Of a DNA stretch of 32,379 bases, positions 8,422-15,425 are shown in pieces. The position numbers and the translations under genes were made by a program. How positions within the stretch are numbered: position 1 is the stretch's first letter; each line of letters opens with the position of its first letter. Below the pieces are notes generated by a model. The model was not told where the DNA came from and did not search any database. It saw only the letters and a program-made list of their open reading frames with translations. Source of the stretch: an uncultured Corynebacterium sp. (GTDB taxonomy: Bacteria; Actinomycetota; Actinomycetes; Mycobacteriales; Mycobacteriaceae); contig CALUBS010000025.1 of the NCBI GenBank assembly GCA_943914355.1, positions 1-32,379 of the forward strand, in the 5' to 3' direction.

Positions 8422-8882
8422 TGGCGATAGAAATAACCATCGCGCTGCTTATGCTCATTCTTGTGGGATCGTGGGCCATTTTCACAGCGCAGCGACTAAA
8501 TTTCCTGCACATCCGCACCGATGCTGCGCTGGCGCAGCTGCAGGCTGCGCTGGACCGGCGAGCGGCGGTAACGGCGGCGGTTGCCCCGGATCTTGCGGCC
8601 TTGGCACAAAAGGCCGAATCCACGGAGCTTTCGCAAGGGCATTTTCAAGCCCGCACCATGGTTGAACGCGAGCTTTCGGCCGCCATTGTGCGCGATTTTC
8701 CGGTAGGCCAGCGCCCGGCCGCCTTGGCGGATGCAGAAGGCCGCATCCAGTTAGCGCATCGTTTTTATAACGAGGCAGTCAGCGATACGCGTGCACTGCG
8801 CCTGCGCCCAGCAGTGCGTTTCTTCCGCCTCGGCGGAACCGCTAAATTACCTGAGTACTTCGACTACATGCTGGCGGATTAA
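8418..8882 (+). CDS. Small membrane-anchored protein of the PIM operon, function unknown
   Basis: The 154-residue product has one N-terminal transmembrane helix (about 5-23), then RLNxLHIRTDAAL and a long Ala/Leu/Arg-rich helical stretch likely to form a coiled coil. It ends in a short conserved-looking tail (LRLRPAVRFFRLGG, EYFDYML). The topology recalls LemA-type proteins, but I cannot assign a function. Its four-base overlap with pimA (ATGA) and place at the operon end suggest a structural or regulatory role near PIM synthesis. I recall that the mycobacterial gene in this position has a similar N-terminal region fused to a Nudix domain, which is absent here. A second in-frame ATG at 8421 is equally usable. 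Confidence 0.75.
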   Translation: MMAIEITIALLMLILVGSWAIFTAQRLNFLHIRTDAALAQLQAALDRRAAVTAAVAPDLAALAQKAESTELSQGHFQARTMVERELSAAIVRDFPVGQRPAALADAEGRIQLAHRFYNEAVSDTRALRLRPAVRFFRLGGTAKLPEYFDYMLAD

Positions 8883-8886
8883 AAAC

Positions 8887-10269
8887 TTAGCCGCGCGTTA
8901 CCTCCTTAGCGGCATCGGTGCTCGCTTCAGACGCGGCAGGGGTGTCAGAACCGGGCACATTAATTCGCCCCGTATTTGGCGAGGACGCGTTCTCTGCGCC
9001 GGCTTCCGGGCTTGTTTCCAAGCCGCCTGCTGCCACGATGGCTTTTTCTATGCGTCGCGACAAGCTCACCTCAAGGATGAACCATATAAGCGCAAAGAGC
9101 ACCGCTACGAGGATGAGGACGTTGCGGGCGACGAGCACGTAGACCGGAGTCAGATTTTCGCCCACATACTTCCACACGTAGTCATAGTGGAAAGGGTAGA
9201 TGTAGGTGCCAAGCGCGGCGGCTGCAACTGCGCATACAGCGAGGAGGCCCTGACAGATTTTGATGGGTACAAACCCGGCGGGGAGCTGTTGGCGTATGAC
9301 CACAGCGAAGAGGGGGCCTAGCCAAATGATGTACTGGGGCGAAAATACCTTATTGGTGGCTATGAGTAGTAGCACCATGAGGGTGAAGAAGGCGATGGTC
9401 GTTCGCGAGGTCCACCCTCCGGCGAAGAAACGGTATAGCGCCCAGCTCAGGGCAAATACCAGCATCCCGGCCGTCGCGATAGTGCTCCACATGATGGCGG
9501 TATCGACTCCCGGGCCAGAAATCTCAAAGCTCTTGGAGGGCGCATAACCTAATCGCCATTTACCCGGGTTGAGATGTGCCTTCAATAGCAAGTATGTCGC
9601 CGGAACGGATTCGAGTTGGAGTCCGCGCACCCCCTGATAATTCAGTGGGGAAAGGAGTCGGTCCATACCGGAGGTAAAAACTGTGAACGCAGAAAGAGCA
9701 GCAACGGAGCCAAAATAGGACGCCAATCGCAGCCAGGAATTAGAGTTATTAAAACGCCCTACCAGTCCAGCCGCGAGGACGCCTGGCCAGAGCTTCATGG
9801 TGGTAGCGAAGCCCAATAGGACGGCGCCTGTCTGGGGATGAGAAATAAGAAGCGCTGCGGCACCGGCGACGGCGACGGCAGGAAAAATATCGAGGCGCCA
9901 CACAAAGACGTGTCCTGCAGCCGTGCCAAAAAATACCCAGAACCAGCCGGCGAGAAAAACCCGCTTATTACGTTCGTGGTGGCGCAGCAGGAGGGCGAGG
10001 AAGGTGGCATCGACAAGCAGCGCCATGATGGTAAAGCCGATATAGAATACGCCGCGGTCTCCACCGGTGAACCAGCTTAAGATGATGGTGGGCCACGTGC
10101 CCGCGTGGGGGTATTCGGTCATCTTCGTAGGATCGGTGCCAAAAAGGCCGGCGAAATAATAGGCAACATCGCCGCGTGCGCTTTGGTCGAGCTTCAAAAA
10201 ATAGACCAAAACCAAGCGGGCGAGCACCCAGCCCACCCATACCGCAGGAACTGTCGCAAATCTTTTCAC
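8887..10269 (-). CDS. GT87-family (DUF2029) polytopic mannosyltransferase
   Basis: The product is an integral membrane protein of about 460 residues with roughly nine to eleven hydrophobic helices and a hydrophilic Ala/Ser/Glu-rich C-terminal tail. The first external loop has an acidic site (LDQSARGDVAYYF, Asp34) as expected for GT-C enzymes. TMKLWPG and FSPQYIIWL resemble GT87 members such as PimE that use polyprenyl-phosphate-mannose. It converges on the PIM operon with four bases between the two stops, so a role in PIM, lipomannan or arabinan elaboration is plausible but inferred. The start is uncertain: GTG 10269 opens just before the first helix without a clear ribosome site. The frame stays open to 10446, but that would overlap the divergent tesB gene. 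Confidence 0.8.
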   Translation of the reverse strand: MKRFATVPAVWVGWVLARLVLVYFLKLDQSARGDVAYYFAGLFGTDPTKMTEYPHAGTWPTIILSWFTGGDRGVFYIGFTIMALLVDATFLALLLRHHERNKRVFLAGWFWVFFGTAAGHVFVWRLDIFPAVAVAGAAALLISHPQTGAVLLGFATTMKLWPGVLAAGLVGRFNNSNSWLRLASYFGSVAALSAFTVFTSGMDRLLSPLNYQGVRGLQLESVPATYLLLKAHLNPGKWRLGYAPSKSFEISGPGVDTAIMWSTIATAGMLVFALSWALYRFFAGGWTSRTTIAFFTLMVLLLIATNKVFSPQYIIWLGPLFAVVIRQQLPAGFVPIKICQGLLAVCAVAAAALGTYIYPFHYDYVWKYVGENLTPVYVLVARNVLILVAVLFALIWFILEVSLSRRIEKAIVAAGGLETSPEAGAENASSPNTGRINVPGSDTPAASEASTDAAKEVTRG

Positions 10270-10412
10270 CCAAAAGATTCTAGGGAATAATTTGGTCGTT
10301 GAGTAGCTCGAATCAGATTTCTCGTCACCGGGGTTGGGCTGCCCCGGGGAGTAGGGTGGCAAGGCAGACGAAGACTTACGTGATGTAGCGCATAGTAGGT
10401 GCGCAAGAAAGG

Positions 10413-11291
10413 ATGACTGTGGGCACCATTTCTGAGGTTTTGGCATTAGAAGGCACCCAAGACGCGGATGTCTTTTCTGGCCCGGCGATCCCCTCGCAGA
10501 TTGAACGCACCTTTGGCGGGCAAGTTGCTGCGCAGGCCCTTGCCGCGGCGCAAAGGACGGTGGAGGGCAAGCAGGTGCATTCCCTCCATGGTTATTTCGT
10601 TGGCCCAGGTGATACGAAAAAGCCGCTGGAGTTGCAGGTAGAAAGGCTGCGTGATGGCCGTTCCTTTGCCAGCCGGCAGGTTCGGGTCATCCAGGGTGGC
10701 CGCCTCGTCTTTATTATGCTGGCTAGTTTCCACCGCGATGGTGATGCAGGTCCCGAACATCAGGATGTGGCACCGCAGGTATTAAGCCCCGATGAAGCCG
10801 CGCGTCGTGGCGGCGGGGCGCCCTATTCCACCCGGATTATCTTGAAGGAGTGGGCCGATTGGGATATTCGTTTGGTGCCCGATGAGGGCCGCGATGATGC
10901 CGCCGCGGAGGTGACAGGTGCCGGATATCGCCATATTTGGTTTCGCAATACCGGTGAGCTTGGGAGTGATCCCGCCTTCCACCGCGCCGCCCTGACGTAT
11001 ATGTCCGATATGACCCTTATCCGGGCGGCGCTCATTCCGCACCAGGGGGAGAAGGTGCAACTGGCAAGCCTTGACCATGCGGTATGGTTTCTTCGCCCCT
11101 TTCGCGTGGATGAGTGGTTGCTCTATGAGCAGGTATCGCCCACAGCAGCGCAAGGAACGGCGATCGCGCGCGGTAAATTATTCAATGAGCAGGGCGAACT
11201 CGTTGCATTGGTCAACCAAGAAGGCTTGACTCGGTTCCTTGATGAGAACTTAAGTAGCGGTTCTGCGCACGGCAATTGGCATAACGTCTAG
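10413..11291 (+). CDS. tesB: Acyl-CoA thioesterase II (TesB)
   Basis: The 292-residue protein has the double hotdog fold of TesB. The first half holds [10 protein letters not shown] and [11 protein letters not shown]. The second holds [13 protein letters not shown], with the catalytic Asp, then the Ser/Thr-containing VSPTAAQG and finally NQEGLTR with the catalytic Gln. It hydrolyses medium and long acyl-CoAs to free fatty acids and CoA in the cytoplasm. AAAGG precedes the ATG. It starts divergently from the GT87 gene and is followed by a hairpin before yebC, so it is probably monocistronic. Confidence 0.93.
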   Translation: MTVGTISEVLALEGTQDADVFSGPAIPSQIERTFGGQVAAQALAAAQRTVEGKQVHSLHGYFVGPGDTKKPLELQVERLRDGRSFASRQVRVIQGGRLVFIMLASFHRDGDAGPEHQDVAPQVLSPDEAARRGGGAPYSTRIILKEWADWDIRLVPDEGRDDAAAEVTGAGYRHIWFRNTGELGSDPAFHRAALTYMSDMTLIRAALIPHQGEKVQLASLDHAVWFLRPFRVDEWLLYEQVSPTAAQGTAIARGKLFNEQGELVALVNQEGLTRFLDENLSSGSAHGNWHNV

Positions 11292-11320
11292 AAAAGCGTC
11301 TGTATCATGGAGGCGCTTTT
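11292..11320 (+). terminator. Possible terminator after tesB
   Basis: AAAAGCG (11292-11298) pairs with CGCTTTT (11314-11320), closing a 15-base loop and ending in four T. It starts at the tesB stop. The stem is short, so efficiency is doubtful. Confidence 0.5.
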
Positions 11321-11340
11321 CCCAGTTCGTGCAGGGCACG

Positions 11341-11346
11341 TATAAT
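11341..11346 (+). promoter_or_regulatory. Promoter -10 element for yebC
   Basis: A perfect TATAAT lies 37 bases before the yebC ATG. No good -35 hexamer is visible at 16-18 bases upstream, which is common for actinobacterial promoters. The implied leader of about 30 bases includes AGAAAGGGA just before the start. Confidence 0.65.
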
Positions 11347-11383
11347 TGTCAACAGATTTAGAACCCAATTAGAAAGGGACTTA

Positions 11384-12139
11384 ATGTCAGGCCACTCAAA
11401 ATGGGCAACTACCAAGCACAAGAAGGCTGCCAATGACGCCAAGCGCGGCAAGGAATTTGCCAAGCTCATTAAGAACATTGAAGTGGCGGCGCGAACCGGC
11501 GGTGGTGATCCTGCGGCCAACCCAACGCTCGATGACATGATTAAGAAGGCCAAAAAGGCCTCTGTCCCCAATGACAACATCGAGCGCGCCCGCAAGCGCG
11601 GCTCTGGTGAAGAAGCTGGTGGTGCCGACTGGGAGACCATCATGTATGAGGGCTATGGCCCCAATGGCGTCGCAATGCTGATTGAATGCTTGACCGATAA
11701 CCGCAACCGCGCGGCTACCGATGTCCGCACAGCGATGAGCAAAAATGGCGGCAACCTGGGTGAATCCGGCTCGGTTGCTTATATGTTCTCCCGCACCGGT
11801 TATGTCTTGGTGGAAAAGGGTGAGCTGAGTGAGGACGATGTCTTGATGGCAGTGCTCGATGCCGGCGCTGAAGAGGTCAAAGACCAGGGCGAGAAATTTG
11901 AGATCATCTGCGCTCCCACGGATGTGCAGGCTGTCAGGGAAGCCCTTAAGGAAGCAGATATCGAAGTCGATGACTCCGATAACGATTTCCGTGCCTCAGT
12001 TGAGGTTCCCCTCGAGGCCAATGACGCCAAGAAGATCTTCCGCCTCATCGATGTTTTGGAAGAATCCGACGACGTCCAGAACGTATATACCAATATGGAT
12101 CTATCGGAAGAGGTCCTAGCGGAACTCAACGCAGAATAG
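11384..12139 (+). CDS. yebC: YebC/PmpR family protein
   Basis: The 251-residue protein starts with the family signature ([13 protein letters not shown]) and contains [12 protein letters not shown] and [14 protein letters not shown], matching YebC over the full length. The family was long called a transcriptional regulator; more recent work links members to translation through difficult, for example proline-rich, stretches. The acidic C-terminal domain (about 135-251) is intact. It has its own TATAAT promoter and a downstream terminator, so it is probably transcribed alone although it precedes ruvCAB, a very common bacterial arrangement. Confidence 0.96.
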   Translation: MSGHSKWATTKHKKAANDAKRGKEFAKLIKNIEVAARTGGGDPAANPTLDDMIKKAKKASVPNDNIERARKRGSGEEAGGADWETIMYEGYGPNGVAMLIECLTDNRNRAATDVRTAMSKNGGNLGESGSVAYMFSRTGYVLVEKGELSEDDVLMAVLDAGAEEVKDQGEKFEIICAPTDVQAVREALKEADIEVDDSDNDFRASVEVPLEANDAKKIFRLIDVLEESDDVQNVYTNMDLSEEVLAELNAE

Positions 12140-12163
12140 GGTTCCTGCACTTATTGGGGCACT

Positions 12164-12223
12164 AGCTCGGTGGCGGGTCTTCGCGCATGCGGAGATTCCG
12201 GCGCCGAGCTTTGTTGTGTTTTT
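12164..12223 (+). terminator. Terminator after yebC
   Basis: AGCTCGG (12164-12170) pairs with CCGAGCT (12204-12210). The stem can extend inward through an interrupted GGCGGG/TCCGGC pairing, and TTTGTTGTGTTTTT follows (12210-12223). An 11-base direct repeat (TTATTGGGGCA) flanks the structure at 12151-12161 and 12222-12232. Confidence 0.65.
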
Positions 12224-12251
12224 ATTGGGGCAGTCTAAAATTCACGCCGTG

Positions 12252-12280
12252 TTGTAGAACATGTGTGTGTAAGACATAAT
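12252..12280 (+). promoter_or_regulatory. Promoter of ruvCAB
   Basis: TTGTAG (12252-12257) and CATAAT (12275-12280) are separated by 17 bases, a good sigma-70-type promoter. Transcription would start near 12287, giving a leader of about 45 bases to the ruvC GTG. Confidence 0.6.
12255..12270. promoter_or_regulatory. Degenerate LexA (SOS) box in the ruvC promoter
   Basis: TAGAACATGTGTGTGT matches 8 of the 12 conserved positions of the mycobacterial-type SOS box TCGAAC-N4-GTTCGA: five of six in the left half, three of six in the right. It lies between the -35 and -10 elements, where a repressor would block polymerase. Confidence 0.35.
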
Positions 12281-12331
12281 GGGGAATTGAGACTAGAAAC
12301 GACGAGACCGCGGAACGGGGAGTGGGCGGGT

Positions 12332-12904
12332 GTGAATATCGAAGGCATGCGCGTGATGGGCATCGACCCTGGGCTTACTCGCTGTGGCCTGTCCGTGGTC
12401 CAAGCAGGCCGCGGGCGCGCAATTCTTCCCGTCTCCGTTGGCGTGGTGCGGACCCCGAGCGATAAAGATTTAACCGAGCGGCTCCTGCGGCTGTCCGTTG
12501 CGGCTAAGGAGTGGATGGACGATTATTCGCCGGATGTGGTTGCCATAGAGCGCGTCTTCGAACGCGGCCGGGTTTCGACCGTCATGCAGACTGCACACGT
12601 CGTAGGAGTCCTCGTGCTCGCGGCCGCCGAGCGGGATATTCCGGTGTATATGTACACCCCGTCCGAGGTGAAAAAGGCTATTTCTGGCAACGGGCGCGCC
12701 GATAAGAAACAAATGACGGCGATGATTACTCGTATCCTGGGGCTTACGGAGCCGCCCAAGCCGGCGGATGCAGCGGACGCATTGGCGCTGGCTGTCTGCC
12801 ATTGCTGGCGGGCGCCAGCGATCGTCAGGATGGATAGTACCGGTTTAGGGCTTGGTGCAAAGACCAGTGGTGTCCGCGGGCGGGGGAAGGGCATCAAGCC
12901 CTAG
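12332..12904 (+). CDS. ruvC: Holliday junction resolvase RuvC
   Basis: The 190-residue endonuclease cuts Holliday junctions symmetrically within the RuvABC complex. The four acidic catalytic positions are visible: Asp12 (GIDPG), Glu73 (AIERVF), and Asp146 and Asp149 ([10 protein letters not shown]). GTG 12332 is chosen because GGGGAG lies at 12317-12322. The alternative ATG 12347 (MRVMGIDPG, the start used in mycobacteria) has its purine-rich site only one base away. A basic Gly-rich tail (about 175-190) follows the nuclease domain. ruvA starts 78 bases downstream. Confidence 0.95.
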   Translation: MNIEGMRVMGIDPGLTRCGLSVVQAGRGRAILPVSVGVVRTPSDKDLTERLLRLSVAAKEWMDDYSPDVVAIERVFERGRVSTVMQTAHVVGVLVLAAAERDIPVYMYTPSEVKKAISGNGRADKKQMTAMITRILGLTEPPKPADAADALALAVCHCWRAPAIVRMDSTGLGLGAKTSGVRGRGKGIKP

Positions 12905-12982
12905 TACACTGCTCACCCACTAAGTTTTATTAAATACAAGGTCATGGCGAACGCGTACACAGGTAGGAAGGCACGGTAGAAA

Positions 12983-13591
12983 ATGATTGCGGCATTGCGG
13001 GGAGAAGTCCTCCACATTGGTTTAGATCACGGCGTTATTGATTGCGGAGGGGTGGGCTATAAGTTTTTGGCCACCGCAAAGACGTTGGGAACCCTGCGCC
13101 GTGGGGAAACTGCCTTTGTGCTCACTACCTTGGTGGTCAAGGAAGATGCATTGACCCTGTACGGTTTTACCAGCGATGACGATCGCGAAATGTTCCAGGT
13201 GCTGCAATCCGTGTCCGGCTTGGGCCCTAAACTCGCCTTGGCTGCATTATCCGTCATGGGAGCAGAAGAGCTGGCTGCAGCCATTGGCGGGGAGGATGTT
13301 AAGGCGCTGCAGTCTATTCCGGGCGTCGGCAAGCGGATGGCCCAACGCCTTACCTTGGAGCTTAAAGATAAGGTAAAGCGCTTTGCTGGAACTCCAACGG
13401 CTGATGCGGCGCCGGCGGCAACAAGCGGTGGTGGCCCAGTTGTCGATAGCGTTATTGAAGCCCTCTTGGGCCTAGGATTTACTGAGAAGGCGGCTCGTCC
13501 CGTGGTGGAGGCGGCATATGCCGAAGCCCCCGCGGCGGATACGTCGACCTTGCTGCGCGCGGCCCTAGCCCAGTTGGGTAAGCAGGGTTAA
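12983..13591 (+). CDS. ruvA: Holliday junction DNA helicase subunit RuvA
   Basis: The 202-residue protein binds four-way junctions as a tetramer and loads RuvB. It has the N-terminal OB fold (1-62, beginning MIAALRGEV), two helix-hairpin-helix segments (SVSGLGPKLAL and SIPGVGKRMAQRL), an Ala/Pro/Gly linker (about 135-150) and the C-terminal RuvB-contacting domain. AGGAAG lies 12 bases before the ATG, a long but acceptable spacing. It sits between ruvC and ruvB in one transcription unit. Confidence 0.97.
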   Translation: MIAALRGEVLHIGLDHGVIDCGGVGYKFLATAKTLGTLRRGETAFVLTTLVVKEDALTLYGFTSDDDREMFQVLQSVSGLGPKLALAALSVMGAEELAAAIGGEDVKALQSIPGVGKRMAQRLTLELKDKVKRFAGTPTADAAPAATSGGGPVVDSVIEALLGLGFTEKAARPVVEAAYAEAPAADTSTLLRAALAQLGKQG

Positions 13592-13627
13592 AAGAACACG
13601 ACGTCAAGAAGACACGAAGGCTACAGC

Positions 13628-14707
13628 ATGTCCGATATTGAGCGTACCGAGTTCAACCTCCCGGAGGGAATGAATGAGGCGCACGATTCACAGCACAATA
13701 GTGATGTGGAAGCCACCGCTCACGCCGAAGAACACGATATCGAGCGCTCCCTGCGCCCGAAATCCCTGACGGAATTTATTGGGCAGCCAAAGGTGAGGGA
13801 ACAGCTGTCCCTCGTGCTGACCGGCGCGAAGAACCGCGGGGTCACCCCAGACCACGTCCTGCTATCGGGTCCGCCCGGCCTGGGTAAGACCACGATGGCC
13901 ATGATCATTTCGCAGGAACTTGGGACGTCGCTGCGCATGACTTCGGGTCCAGCGCTGGAGCGGGCGGGAGATCTCGCGGCCATGCTTTCGAACCTCATGG
14001 AAGGCGACGTGCTCTTCATCGATGAGATCCACCGCATAGCCCGCCCCGCCGAAGAAATGCTCTATATGGCCATGGAGGATTTCCGCATCGATGTGATTGT
14101 GGGCAAGGGGCCGGGAGCTACCTCGATCCCCTTGGAGATCCCGCCGTTTACGTTGGTCGGAGCCACAACGCGAGCGGGAATGCTCACTGGTCCGCTGCGG
14201 GATCGCTTCGGCTTTACCGCCCAAATGGAGTACTACAGCACCGAGGATCTCACCCATGTGATCAAGCGTGCGGCACATATCTTGGACGTCGCCATCGACG
14301 ATGATGCCGCCGTTGAAATCGGCTCGCGTTCGCGCGGCACTCCGCGCATCGCCAACCGCCTACTGCGCCGCGTGCGCGACTATGCGGAGGTCAATGGCAC
14401 CGGGCGCATCGATCTTTCCGCCGCGCAGGGGGCGTTGGAGGTATTCGATGTTGATGAAATGGGGTTGGACCGGCTAGACCGTGCCGTTCTTAATGCCCTG
14501 ATCAATGGTCATGGTGGCGGACCGGTGGGTGTTAATACCTTGGCCATCGCCGTTGGTGAGGAACCCTCCACTGTGGAGGAGGTGTGCGAGCCGTACTTGG
14601 TTCGCGCGGGCATGATTTCGCGCACCGGGCGGGGCAGAGTAGCCACCGCAGCCGCCTGGCAGCACCTGGGCCTGACGCCTCCGGATGGGGCAATTGGGCT
14701 GTTTTAA
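13628..14707 (+). CDS. ruvB: Holliday junction branch migration ATPase RuvB
   Basis: The 359-residue AAA+ motor has Walker A GPPGLGKT (81-88), Walker B with DEIHR (131-135), the RuvB-specific segment [11 protein letters not shown] near the C-terminus and a winged-helix domain. An N-terminal acidic/His extension of about 40 residues precedes the conserved [14 protein letters not shown]; such extensions vary among actinobacteria. An internal ATG (residue 15) is possible, but GAAGG supports 13628. It pulls DNA through the RuvA-bound junction using ATP. Confidence 0.97.
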   Translation: MSDIERTEFNLPEGMNEAHDSQHNSDVEATAHAEEHDIERSLRPKSLTEFIGQPKVREQLSLVLTGAKNRGVTPDHVLLSGPPGLGKTTMAMIISQELGTSLRMTSGPALERAGDLAAMLSNLMEGDVLFIDEIHRIARPAEEMLYMAMEDFRIDVIVGKGPGATSIPLEIPPFTLVGATTRAGMLTGPLRDRFGFTAQMEYYSTEDLTHVIKRAAHILDVAIDDDAAVEIGSRSRGTPRIANRLLRRVRDYAEVNGTGRIDLSAAQGALEVFDVDEMGLDRLDRAVLNALINGHGGGPVGVNTLAIAVGEEPSTVEEVCEPYLVRAGMISRTGRGRVATAAAWQHLGLTPPDGAIGLF

Positions 14708-14718
14708 GGGAGCATGAA

Positions 14719-14745
14719 CACCTCGCTGATGGTGTCAGTGAGGTG
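14719..14745 (+). other. Stable RNA hairpin between ruvB and yajC
   Basis: CACCTCGCTGA (14719-14729) pairs with TCAGTGAGGTG (14735-14745), 11 bp including one G-T, around the loop TGGTG. It begins 12 bases after the ruvB stop and has no T-tract. It could protect or terminate the ruv transcript. A second smaller hairpin, TGGTT/AACCA, follows at 14757-14772. Confidence 0.6.
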
Positions 14746-14782
14746 GAACTAGCCCATGGTTTTTGTGAACCAAACAGTCTGG

Positions 14783-14788
14783 CATACT
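14783..14788 (+). promoter_or_regulatory. Possible -10 element for leaderless yajC transcription
   Basis: CATACT lies eight bases before the yajC ATG, placing the expected start of transcription at or next to the A of the ATG. The only purine-rich stretch (GGAAAG) is two bases from the ATG, too close to act as a ribosome site. No strong -35 is seen. Confidence 0.4.
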
Positions 14789-14796
14789 GGAAAGTT

Positions 14797-15171
14797 ATGG
14801 AAATCATCTTTCTCATCATCATTGTCATTTTGTTCATCATTCCTTCCTTTATGGCGATGCGTAAGCAACGCCAGCGCCAAAACGACATGCAATCGCTGCA
14901 GAACTCCCTGCAGAATGGAGATCGCATCGTGACCGCTGGCGGTGTCCACGGCGTGGTGCGCGGAACCACCGATACCAGTGTGGACCTCGAGGTTTCCCCG
15001 GGGGTTACCCTTACCTTTGACAAGATGGCGGTGGTTCGCACCGAAAGCGAAGCTCAGAACCTCGCCCGCGGTGGTGCAGACAATGCTGGAGAGCCACAGC
15101 GCGACAACGGTGAGAACAATAATGATGACGGATTCAATGGTGGGGAAGGCGAGCAGCCCTCTAACCGCTAA
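14797..15171 (+). CDS. yajC: Preprotein translocase accessory subunit YajC
   Basis: The 124-residue protein has one N-terminal transmembrane helix (2-18) followed by MRKQRQRQ, a cytoplasmic YajC domain (NGDRIVTAGGVHGVV, about 42-88) and a variable Asn/Asp/Gly-rich tail. It joins SecD and SecF in the accessory complex that helps preprotein translocation. ATG 14797 is the family's normal start; the frame is open upstream into ruvB but that part is antisense-like noise. It lies 254 bases before secD. Confidence 0.93.
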   Translation: MEIIFLIIIVILFIIPSFMAMRKQRQRQNDMQSLQNSLQNGDRIVTAGGVHGVVRGTTDTSVDLEVSPGVTLTFDKMAVVRTESEAQNLARGGADNAGEPQRDNGENNNDDGFNGGEGEQPSNR

Positions 15172-15425
15172 TTCCTCGTTATCGCCCGTGCTCTCAACGA
15201 AGGCAGACGCGGGCGCACCCTGTGCACACGGCTAGTGTTCTCTGAACCTGCAATTGGCTTAAGGGAAACGTAGAACCTGACACATTTTCGCTGAATCGCG
15301 GACCCCGTTAAGGAAAATGTTGTTCCATGACGTACGATTGTGCGTTGTTAACGTGCCCGTGCCGAATTGGGCGGGCCGTATTTAATGTTTAATCACCCTG
15401 GTTTGCAGTGCACAGGAGAATATCG
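15172..15425 (+). other. Intergenic leader before secD with long-spaced inverted repeat
   Basis: The 254 bases between yajC and secD hold no convincing gene. ACATTTTC (15282-15289) and GAAAATGT (15313-15320) form a perfect 8-bp inverted repeat around 23 bases. GAACCTG is repeated at 15244-15250 and 15273-15279, and TGTGCACA (15221-15228) is a palindrome. AGGAGAA at 15414-15420 is the secD ribosome site. A promoter is likely here because yajC and secD are usually closer together, but no clear -35/-10 pair was found. Confidence 0.4.
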
